Source: Chlamydiales bacterium (lineage in GTDB: Bacteria; Chlamydiota; Chlamydiia; Chlamydiales; Rhabdochlamydiaceae). Taken from it: a stretch of 64,000 nt of DNA. A model generated the notes under the pieces. That model made no database searches, was not told the origin of the DNA, and saw nothing but the letters and a program-made list of their open reading frames with translations. Position 1 is the stretch's first letter, and each line of letters opens with the position of its first letter. The position numbers and the translations under genes were made by a program. The stretch lies in NCBI GenBank assembly GCA_016185065.1, contig JACPOL010000008.1, forward strand, positions 558,001-622,000, in the 5' to 3' direction. Below are positions 32,866-39,899 of the stretch, piece after piece.

Positions 32866-33219
32866 ATGAACAACAAATTTGATAGCGAAGAAGCTAAGAA
32901 CTTTCTTCTGGCCCGGGAAGAAAGAGAAAAACAGCAAAGAGAGGAAGAAAGAACTTCCGTGCTTCCGAAAGTGGTTGCGATCCTCGAAAAGGAGTTTAAG
33001 GGATCCTCTGTCGAAGTCTATTTAATTGGGTCTATCCTAAAACCTTTTGGGTTTTCGTCTAGGTCAGATGTCGATATTGTACTCAAAAACTACAAAGATG
33101 ATCGTTTTGATTTCTGGGCTAAACTAGAGAGAAAACTAGGCAGAAAAGTGGAAATAATCCTCTTCGAGACGTGTTCATTTCAAGAGTTTGTTTTAAAGGG
33201 AGGTTTTAAGGTAGTCTAG
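32866..33219 (+). CDS. mntA: MntA-like minimal nucleotidyltransferase, antitoxin
   Basis: The start at 32866 (MNNKFDSEEAKNF) is chosen; the ORF could extend to 32818. The 117-residue protein holds the nucleotidyltransferase motif GSx11DxD as G55-S56 ... D68-V-D70 in IGSILKPFGFSSRSDVDIVL. In type VII toxin-antitoxin systems MntA adds AMP groups to HepT and inactivates it. A charged helix (EEREKQQREEERT) precedes the motif. Five bases separate its stop from the HepT-like gene. The pair lies in an AT-rich stretch, as mobile modules often do. Confidence 0.75.
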   Translation: MNNKFDSEEAKNFLLAREEREKQQREEERTSVLPKVVAILEKEFKGSSVEVYLIGSILKPFGFSSRSDVDIVLKNYKDDRFDFWAKLERKLGRKVEIILFETCSFQEFVLKGGFKVV

Positions 33220-33224
33220 CTAGC

Positions 33225-33689
33225 ATGGAAAAGTATTCAATTTTGCTAGGATATTTCGATAAACAACTTGTTTTCGTCGATAGACTCCACAAGGAAATCG
33301 TGCGTGTCGATGTATCGATATACGAAAATCGCTTCTTATTCGCGATGAGAGTTCAGCAATTTTATACTGCCCTTGAAGATCTCATGAAACAGATTGTAAA
33401 GTCGTTTGAAAACCATATTGACACGATGAGCAACTTCCATAAAGAACTTCTATCCCGCATGAATACCGAAGTCCCCAAGATTCGTCCTGCAGTCGTATCA
33501 CGCCAGAGCTTCCTTTTTCTAGATAAAATCAGAGCCTTCCGTCAATTCATCTGGCATGCATATGATTGCGAGCTTGATGAGAATGAACTCCTGCTCATTC
33601 AAAAGAAAATGGAACAGGAATTCCCTCATCTGAGGAACGATTTGCAAAGTTTTAGATCCTCTACTCAAAAACTCTCGAACGCTTTGTAA
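33225..33689 (+). CDS. hepT: HepT-like HEPN toxin
   Basis: A 154-residue all-helical protein. The HEPN catalytic motif R-x4-6-H appears as R106-QFIW-H111-A-Y113 in KIRAFRQFIWHAYDCELD, the form found in HepT, where the Tyr is the site of adenylation by MntA. HEPN toxins are RNases that cut tRNA or mRNA. It follows the MntA gene with five bases between. The helix before the motif (SFLFLDKIRAF) matches the family layout. Confidence comes from motif plus partner; the overall family match is loose. Confidence 0.75.
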   Translation: MEKYSILLGYFDKQLVFVDRLHKEIVRVDVSIYENRFLFAMRVQQFYTALEDLMKQIVKSFENHIDTMSNFHKELLSRMNTEVPKIRPAVVSRQSFLFLDKIRAFRQFIWHAYDCELDENELLLIQKKMEQEFPHLRNDLQSFRSSTQKLSNAL

Positions 33690-33855
33690 AATCAAGTTAC
33701 AAAACCACTTCCCCTTCTCAAAATAATTGTTATTTCACAACTTCCAATAAATAATATAGTAACAATTATTTCAAACATTAAACATTCAAAACAATGTTTC
33801 ATCATGTTAGAATCTCTCCAGCAAAACAAATACTACATTCTAATTGGAGAGTATC

Positions 33856-35265
33856 ATGACTTCAATTGTAAGCGAAAGAAAGGCCTCTACCTCACAATCT
33901 CTCGAACAGCAAACGGTTGACCTACCTTCTACTTCCCGTGAAAAGATGGTCTCTCTGCTAGTTCAAGCACGGATTCTTCAAGCTCCTTCGGACAGCACTC
34001 AGCTTCTCCCCGCGTTAAAAAGTGACCAGAGTCAAGTCGCATCAATTACCCAGCTTCTTGCAAAGTTTTTTGGTAGCGCGAGCGCGCTTCCACGCCATCC
34101 TAGGTACCTTGTAGCAGACTACCTCTCCGATGAAGAGGTCGACCTTCTGGCTCTCTATCTAAACATGCCTCGGGCTATTAATTTTAAAGATAGGGTTGTT
34201 TTAAAGGAGTATTTTGCACCTCAGTTCAGGGCGCCAGATCACCTAACCAAGGCAGGAGCACTTGCAGCAGGGTTCTATCAGACTCCCAAGCGTTTAATCG
34301 CTCAGCCCAAATATGGCAGCGCATTTCCCATGCATCCCGAGATCCTCGCTTATGCAATGGAGCTTGCTAGAGGAGAGACTGTTCTCGAGATTGCAGGAGC
34401 AGCGGGGGAAAACAGCGCCATTTTGGCATTTTCGGAAGCAGTGCGCGTCTATTTAAATGATATCTGTCCTGAAGAGATTGCAGAGTTTGAAAAGATAAGA
34501 AAGTTTCTTCCTTTAAAAGCGGGTAAAAAATTGGAGTCGATCGGTGGAAGCTGCTTCGATCTATTGAAACTAAAACCTGCACTAGCAAACAAAGTGGGCC
34601 TTCTTCTCTGCAGAAACGTGATCCACTTTTTTAACGGCAAACTGAGAGAGGAGTTCTTTGCTCTGCTCAAAAAGGTTCTAAGGCCTGGTGCACGCGCCAT
34701 ATTTACTGCTAATGCGGTCTATCACGATGCGCAAATGAGAGAGCAATTAAAAAGAGCTCCAGATGTCACATCATTCTGCTTTGAGCAAGGCGTGATTACT
34801 GACAGGAATCATACCACCCTTGAGCTCTTCTATTATGGCATAGAGAGCTGTTCAGAGGATCTAGTTTCCCACAATTTTGAGGGTCAAGTGCTATACTCAA
34901 GAGAGTTGGGCTCGAAATGGCAAGTAGATAATGAGGCATTTAACAAGCTGGATAAAGCTCTTCGCCCCAAAATTATAAAAGCATTTGGAGAATACAGAAA
35001 GGCTCTTAATGAGGTTCCAGAAGGATACGTGAAAGCAGTAAGGAGTTGGCACGCTCTGTTCAGCACCAGAACTCTCCCTGAGCTTTTTAGACGTCACGGC
35101 TTTCATGTGGAGTTCACCTTTGTCACTTCACAGAAGGGGCATTTAATCCATGAAACTAGTGACGAAGAGCTCTTCGATCTAACAGAAAGGCTTACCAAGG
35201 AAGGGTCCTCAGACCATGCACCTCAGCTAGTTGGCGTCATCGTAAAATACCCCGACGGTACTTAA
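33856..35265 (+). CDS. SAM-dependent methyltransferase-like protein, paralogue 1
   Basis: The ATG at 33856 follows TTGGAGAG by five bases; an ORF start four codons earlier overlaps that site. The 469-residue protein has a Ser/Thr-rich N-terminus (ERKASTSQSLEQQT), then a helical region, then a class I methyltransferase core: VLEIAGAAGENSAILAF (motif I), VYLNDICPEE, LLLCRNVIHFF and VLRPGARAIFTAN. The substrate is unknown. It is about 80% identical by eye to the gene at 36465, including the ribosome site and leader, so they are a recent duplication now split by two minus-strand genes. No signal peptide; a type III effector is possible. Confidence 0.7.
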   Translation: MTSIVSERKASTSQSLEQQTVDLPSTSREKMVSLLVQARILQAPSDSTQLLPALKSDQSQVASITQLLAKFFGSASALPRHPRYLVADYLSDEEVDLLALYLNMPRAINFKDRVVLKEYFAPQFRAPDHLTKAGALAAGFYQTPKRLIAQPKYGSAFPMHPEILAYAMELARGETVLEIAGAAGENSAILAFSEAVRVYLNDICPEEIAEFEKIRKFLPLKAGKKLESIGGSCFDLLKLKPALANKVGLLLCRNVIHFFNGKLREEFFALLKKVLRPGARAIFTANAVYHDAQMREQLKRAPDVTSFCFEQGVITDRNHTTLELFYYGIESCSEDLVSHNFEGQVLYSRELGSKWQVDNEAFNKLDKALRPKIIKAFGEYRKALNEVPEGYVKAVRSWHALFSTRTLPELFRRHGFHVEFTFVTSQKGHLIHETSDEELFDLTERLTKEGSSDHAPQLVGVIVKYPDGT

Positions 35266-35267
35266 AT

Positions 35268-35705
35268 CTAGTCAGAGAGAAGCTCGTCTGCTAGCTCTTT
35301 GGCTAGCTTTCCATCGACAGAGCTGTTCAGCTGCCTAACGGCTTTCATTACAAGGCCAAGGTCTTTTTTCGACTTGGCTCCAGATTCGGCAATGGCCTGC
35401 ATGACAATTTTTCTAGTCTCTTCAGGAGAGGGAGCTTTTGGTAAGAACTCTTGAATGATTACGAGCTCGCTCTTTAGCTGATCTGCGATATCGGGGCGAT
35501 TTGCTCCCTGAGCCTGCTCTAGAGCCTCTTGGAGGCTGCCGTAATACGTTTTGAATAGCTTTACCACCTCAGCATCAGAGAGGCCTGCGCGGGCGTCCAC
35601 TGCGAGTATCTTTGATTTGAGCATACGCATCGTGTTAAGCCTTGTCTGATCTCGGCTTCTCATCGCCTCTTTGATGCCCTCGTTAATCTGATCGATAATC
35701 GCCAT
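35268..35705 (-). CDS. YqeY-family (GatB/YqeY domain) protein
   Basis: The ATG at 35705 (MAIIDQINEGIKEAMRSRD) is chosen because AAAAGGAGAGGG lies just upstream. The 145-residue protein is the full YqeY length, with KEAMRSRDQTRLNTMRMLKSKI at the start and KSKKDLGLVMKAVRQ and VDGKLAKELADELL at the end. The domain is shared with the tail of GatB and may touch tRNA; its exact role is unknown. It ends two bases from the stop of the convergent paralogue-1 gene and is followed upstream by the PAP2 gene. Confidence 0.85.
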   Translation of the reverse strand: MAIIDQINEGIKEAMRSRDQTRLNTMRMLKSKILAVDARAGLSDAEVVKLFKTYYGSLQEALEQAQGANRPDIADQLKSELVIIQEFLPKAPSPEETRKIVMQAIAESGAKSKKDLGLVMKAVRQLNSSVDGKLAKELADELLSD

Positions 35706-35755
35706 ACCCTCTCCTTTTTTATTTGAGATTAAATAGATTTTTCTATTTTTCCCAA

Positions 35756-36253
35756 TCAAAAAAAGAAGAGCTGCCTACAACCAGCTGCGACTAGTCCATG
35801 AATGCTGCCTATAGCAGCTCCGCCTATTACATCTGTTGGCCAGTGCTTCTTACTCAGACAACGACTTACTCCCACTAGGGATGCAAGTGCAATTGTTGTT
35901 ACAGTAATAGGGCTTGTTAAACCATATAGACCGCACGCTAAGCCAGCCCCCAAAAACGCTCCACCTGTATGCGAAGAAGGAAAAGATTCAGTATCTTCTC
36001 GACTGACCTTGCCGAAAACATAAGGTTCAGGGCGGTTTCTAGGAAAATGGTGTTTTATTGAAAACACTTCCAACTTTTGAACGTAGCCTAGCACCCCCAT
36101 TGCGATCGCTTCAGTCGCGCTACCTGTAAGCAGAGCATGCCCTGCTATCACTGCTGGAATAGCATACTGCCCTACATCCCCAAATTTTTCTAAAACCTTA
36201 ACACAAATATTTTCTTTTAAAGAAAACCGACTTTCTAAAGATAATTCGACCAT
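35756..36253 (-). CDS. PAP2-family membrane phosphatase
   Basis: A 165-residue integral membrane protein with the full three-part PAP2 motif: KHHFPRNRP (K67 to R74-P), PSSH (H95) in FPSSHTGGAF, and SRCLSKKHWPTD (S130-R131, H137, D141). Such enzymes hydrolyse phosphatidate, undecaprenyl pyrophosphate or related lipid phosphates on the outer face of the inner membrane. The HTGG form of motif 2 is complete. It lies upstream of yqeY in the same direction. Substrate is not predictable. Confidence 0.85.
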   Translation of the reverse strand: MVELSLESRFSLKENICVKVLEKFGDVGQYAIPAVIAGHALLTGSATEAIAMGVLGYVQKLEVFSIKHHFPRNRPEPYVFGKVSREDTESFPSSHTGGAFLGAGLACGLYGLTSPITVTTIALASLVGVSRCLSKKHWPTDVIGGAAIGSIHGLVAAGCRQLFFF

Positions 36254-36464
36254 AAAATCACTATTAAATAACTAATTTGAAGGTAGCTTACTTTAAACCG
36301 AAAGTTTTTCCCAATTAAAATTTCTGCAAAAGCGCGCGCAAAAATCTGCAGATCTAAGAATGTTTTTAATAAATTATTAAGAACAAAAAACCATGCAAAA
36401 TAATACTGAGTAATTGTAAAATCTCTCTATCAAAACAAACCCAATATTCTAATTGGAGGGTATC

Positions 36465-37874
36465 ATGACTTCATTTGTAGGCGAAAGAAAGGCCTCTACC
36501 TCACAATCTCTCGAACAGCAAACGGTTGGCCTACCCTCTACTTCCCGTGAAAAGATGATCTCTCTGCTCGTTGAAGCCAGACTCCTCCAGGATCCCTCAA
36601 ACGGTCCCCAGCTTCTCCCCGCGTTAAAAAGCGATCAGGAGCAGGTAGTATCCATCGTTGAGCTTCTAGTAGAAGTTTTTGGTAGGGAGAGTATGCTCAC
36701 GCGCCACCACAGGCACCTTGTTGCGGACTACCTCTCCGATGAAGAGGTCGACCTTCTAGCTCTCTATCTAAACATGCCTCGGGCTATTAACTTCAAAGAT
36801 AGGAATGTTTTGAAAGAGTATTTCGCACCCCAGTGCAGAGCGCCAGCTCACCTAACCTCGGCAGGAGCAATTGCAGCAGGGATCTATGAGGCTCCCATGC
36901 GCTTAATTGCTCAGGCAAAGTATGGCAGCGCATTTTCTATGCACCCAGAGATCCTCGCTTATGCAATGCAGCTCGCTAGAGGAGAAACTGTTCTCGAGAT
37001 TGCAGGGGCAGCAGGAGAAAACAGCGCTATTTTAGCATTTTCGGAAGCAGTGCGCGTCTATTTAAATGATATCTGCCCTGAAGAGATTGTCGAGTTTGAA
37101 AAGACGAGAAAGTCGCTTCCTTCAAAAGTGGCTAAAAAATTGGAGTCGATCGGCGGAAGCTGCTTCGATCTATTGAAACTTAAGCCTGCACTAGCAAAAA
37201 AAGTGGGCCTTGTTCTCTGTAGAAACCTCATCCACTTTTTAAACGATGAAGAACAAAAGGAGTTCTTCGCACTGCTTAAAAAGGTGCTAAGGCCAGGTGC
37301 ACGCGCTATATTTACTGTTAATGCGATCTATCACGATGCGCAAATGAGAAACCTATCAAAGAGCTCTCCTAACGCCACATCTTTTTGTTTGGAGCAAGGC
37401 GTTATCACTGACAGCAAACGAGGCCCTGTTGCGCGCTTCTATTATGATGTACAGAGCTGCTCAGATGATCTAGTGACGAAAAAATTAGAGACTCAATACC
37501 TATATCAAAAAGAGTTAGGCTCGAAATGGCAAGTAGATAATGAGGCATTTAACAAGCTAGATACGACTCTTCGGCCTAAAATTCTAAAAGCATTCGAAGC
37601 ACACAAAGATCTTCTCAAACAGATTCCTGAAGGAAGTGTGAAAGTTTCAAAGAGCTGGGTCCGTATGTACAGCACCAGAACGCTTTCTGAACTTCTTACA
37701 CGCAACGGCTTTCATGTGGAGTTTATTTTTGTCACCTCACCGAGTGGACATCTAGTCCGTGAAGCTAGTGACGACGACCTCTTCGATCTAACAGAAAGGC
37801 TAGAGAAGCAAAGGTTGCTCGTCCATGTACCCCAGCTGGTCGGCGTAATCGTAAGATATCCTGGCAGCGAATAG
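36465..37874 (+). CDS. SAM-dependent methyltransferase-like protein, paralogue 2
   Basis: The start MTSFVGERKASTSQSL follows TTGGAGGG by five bases, exactly as in paralogue 1. The 469-residue product keeps the same layout: Ser/Thr-rich start, helical region with ADYLSDEEVDLLALYLNM, core motif VLEIAGAAGENSAILAF, LVLCRNLIHFL and VLRPGARAIFTVN. Differences are scattered and concentrate around residues 30-85 and 290-340. The leader sequence (ATTCTAATTGGAG-GGTATC) is also shared, so the duplication included the promoter region. It is convergent with repeat copy 3. Confidence 0.7.
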   Translation: MTSFVGERKASTSQSLEQQTVGLPSTSREKMISLLVEARLLQDPSNGPQLLPALKSDQEQVVSIVELLVEVFGRESMLTRHHRHLVADYLSDEEVDLLALYLNMPRAINFKDRNVLKEYFAPQCRAPAHLTSAGAIAAGIYEAPMRLIAQAKYGSAFSMHPEILAYAMQLARGETVLEIAGAAGENSAILAFSEAVRVYLNDICPEEIVEFEKTRKSLPSKVAKKLESIGGSCFDLLKLKPALAKKVGLVLCRNLIHFLNDEEQKEFFALLKKVLRPGARAIFTVNAIYHDAQMRNLSKSSPNATSFCLEQGVITDSKRGPVARFYYDVQSCSDDLVTKKLETQYLYQKELGSKWQVDNEAFNKLDTTLRPKILKAFEAHKDLLKQIPEGSVKVSKSWVRMYSTRTLSELLTRNGFHVEFIFVTSPSGHLVREASDDDLFDLTERLEKQRLLVHVPQLVGVIVRYPGSE

Positions 37875-37889
37875 CTCTACTACTCTGCT

Positions 37890-38002
37890 TTAAAGAACTC
37901 CTTTCTAAAGAAAAGAGATTCTCTTCGGCTAAAGATAAAGGAGAATATGAATCCCGCCTAGACCCGGCCCTAAAGAAACGGGATTGCGGCGAAAGGCTGT
38001 TC
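37890..38002 (-). repeat. Dispersed intergenic repeat, copy 3 (inverted)
   Basis: Read on the minus strand it starts GAACAGCCTTTCGCCGCAAT and ends GGAGTTCTTTAA. It is the most diverged copy but keeps both foldable parts. It fills most of the gap between two convergent genes. Confidence 0.75.
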
Positions 38003-38008
38003 ATCGCT

Positions 38009-38518
38009 TTAAAACCAGAGGCTCGGATCGACGTAGTTGCTGAGGATGGCGGTTTTTGGAGAGTAGCGATCGTAAAAATGGATGTGCCGGTAGATGGTAT
38101 GAATTAAACCCCAGCTTATCCCCTGCTCTTCGATGCGATTTGCATCGTGGAAGACTATCACCTTAGCTTTCTCACTCAATTTGAACAGCTGCGCAAATCT
38201 ATCGATGACAAGCTCTTCGTTATCCACAAGAACCATGCCCCACTCCCCTTTGAATGAGAAGTCGGGCCACGTAGAAAATTCTATTAAGTGCAGTTCGTTA
38301 GCATCATTTTGAAATCGCCTAGCCCACTCAGGGTCCGAGGTGATTAGCTCAAAATTTCTTCCCTGCGCTTTAGCAATCGATGAAAGGAGCGGCGTCGAGT
38401 AGTGGCCGCATCCAAGTTCTAGAATCGAAGAGTTAGGCCAGAGCATCCCAGTATGGATAGCTGCAGCCACAGAGGGAACCAGGTGGGTAGAGTAGGGGTG
38501 CATAAGAGTAGTGTCCAT
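38009..38518 (-). CDS. Small class I methyltransferase-fold protein
   Basis: A 169-residue protein without a signal peptide. It has motif I as SILELGCGHYSTPLLSSIA, an acidic second-strand end (ELITSDPEWARRF), and the fourth strand as GEWGMVLVDNEE, followed by KVIVFHDANR. This is a Rossmann methyltransferase core with little added, as in FkbM-like or TylF-like enzymes, but no specific family fits. The last coding bases adjoin repeat copy 3. The substrate is unknown. Confidence 0.6.
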   Translation of the reverse strand: MDTTLMHPYSTHLVPSVAAAIHTGMLWPNSSILELGCGHYSTPLLSSIAKAQGRNFELITSDPEWARRFQNDANELHLIEFSTWPDFSFKGEWGMVLVDNEELVIDRFAQLFKLSEKAKVIVFHDANRIEEQGISWGLIHTIYRHIHFYDRYSPKTAILSNYVDPSLWF

Positions 38519-38624
38519 GGCAATCCTCTTTGATTCTAAATCTCACTCTATACGCCTACTGTTTTAATAATGAAGTATTCTTGAACGGCCGGAAGGTCTC
38601 CCTCCCGGCTTGGTAGTAGAGCGG

Positions 38625-39695
38625 CTAGAAGTCGAAGCGTAGGGAGGTTGTGAGCCCCTGGATGTAGAGGTTACCGTTTGGCCAAGTGCCCTTACCAACT
38701 GCATCAGTGTTGCTGGTATTGCGGAACATATTCTGATCGAAGAAGACTTGAAAGCCATAGCCTGCTGAGAGATCGACGTGGTATCTATCGCTTGCAAAGT
38801 AGCTTCCCCATCCCAAACCGAGGTTAAGTTCGAGGTGTGTTCTTAAGTAGTTCGCATCATTTTTCTTCACAATATAGCGGTTTGCAACGGTTGGATCTCC
38901 CGTTTGAGAACTCTTTAGGTCATACTGCGTGAAGAGAATGTCTACCTCTCCGCTGCTGAACAGCCTAAAGTTTTTGCAGAACTTCCAATGAGAACTCAGA
39001 CCCGCTCTTGGCCCAACTCCCCAAGAATCAGACGACTGGCGAATGGAAGTAGAGGGCGAAATCAGCAGAGCGGAAGAAGTGACGTTTACATAATCCACTT
39101 TTACTTTCTGATCGATGAGTGCTGCGCGCACGCCAAAGAAGGGGCGCAAACAGAGCTTTGTTCCAATTTTATAACTCTTGGCTAGATCCCAATCGATTAG
39201 ATCCATCCTCAACTTCCACTTTTCAGATCCCGAACTGTATTTGGGATTGAGAAAGTCGGGGATCTGCCACGCAGGAAGAAGGGTGGTCTGAGTGTTATTT
39301 GGATTGAGTTTTTTGCGGACATGTTCGGTTGCTCGGAACCAGGTGTATTCGATAAAGGTATCCCAATTATCACGGCTGAAATTCATTCCCAAGCCCACCT
39401 TAAATCCGGGCTTATAGTCGAAGTCCAAATCGATCTCATGGCCGTTGACCAGGTCCTGAGAACTTGTCTTAGAGACAACTCCCAACTGCATATTCTCTTG
39501 GATTGGCTGCCAGTAGATAAAGCTGCCGGAAAGGAAAAAATCATAGGGTCTATCCACACTGATACGGCACGGAGAGTTGTACCCAGTCTGCATCTTCGTA
39601 TCTTTTACTCCAGATCCAGACTGATCACCTAAGACAAGCGAAGTAGCAAGAAGAGAAGTTGAGAAAACAGATTGTGCAAGTGTTCTAAAACGCAT
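38625..39695 (-). CDS. Lpg1974-type pore-forming outer-membrane protein (Legionella MOMP-like)
   Basis: A 356-residue protein with a signal peptide (about 1-23) and a beta-barrel pattern ending LTTSLRFDF with a terminal Phe. The N-terminal strand DFFLSGSFIYWQPIQEN matches the Lpg1974/Legionella MOMP family, as do the alternating aromatic strands (FIEYTWFRATEHV, WGVGPRAGLSSHWKFC). Inferred role: general porin of the outer membrane, where chlamydia-like bacteria use several such barrels. It is a distant paralogue of the protein at 42515-43543. Palindrome F lies directly upstream. Confidence 0.8.
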   Translation of the reverse strand: MRFRTLAQSVFSTSLLATSLVLGDQSGSGVKDTKMQTGYNSPCRISVDRPYDFFLSGSFIYWQPIQENMQLGVVSKTSSQDLVNGHEIDLDFDYKPGFKVGLGMNFSRDNWDTFIEYTWFRATEHVRKKLNPNNTQTTLLPAWQIPDFLNPKYSSGSEKWKLRMDLIDWDLAKSYKIGTKLCLRPFFGVRAALIDQKVKVDYVNVTSSALLISPSTSIRQSSDSWGVGPRAGLSSHWKFCKNFRLFSSGEVDILFTQYDLKSSQTGDPTVANRYIVKKNDANYLRTHLELNLGLGWGSYFASDRYHVDLSAGYGFQVFFDQNMFRNTSNTDAVGKGTWPNGNLYIQGLTTSLRFDF

Positions 39696-39710
39696 TTTTA
39701 TTTCCTTAAT

Positions 39711-39877
39711 TTAAGAGGGTGTCTACGAAGGCAGACACATGCTTTTTTAGTCTTTTCGGCGGAATTCAAATTGTCTTTCTTGGCCTACTTTCTCAAGTAT
39801 GTCCTGCGAAAGACAATTTAAATTCTGCCAAAAACTCTTAAAAAATCAAAGTCTCTGACTTTGCAGACGCCCTCTAA
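39711..39877. repeat. Palindromic element F, about 167 bp with ~70-bp imperfect arms
   Basis: The outer ends TTAAGAGGGTGTCTACGAA and, inverted, TTAGAGGGCGTCTGCAAA match, and the inner arms AATTCAAATTGTCTTTC and GAAAGACAATTTAAATT also pair. The length, the inverted ends and the flanking TTAA/TAA fit a miniature inverted-repeat transposable element. No ORF inside. Confidence 0.75.
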
Positions 39878-39899
39878 GTTGTAAAGAGGAAGATATTTT

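Noticed and set aside
33700..33840. AT-rich stretch before methyltransferase paralogue 1, considered as an origin or CRISPR leader
   Set aside because: No direct-repeat array, DnaA-box cluster or cas gene is seen; it is better explained as a promoter region.
38572..38615. GAACGGCC at 38583 considered as a fourth copy of the 114-bp repeat
   Set aside because: Only the first eight bases match; the following CCGGAAGG...CTCCCGGC reads as an ordinary weak terminator hairpin.
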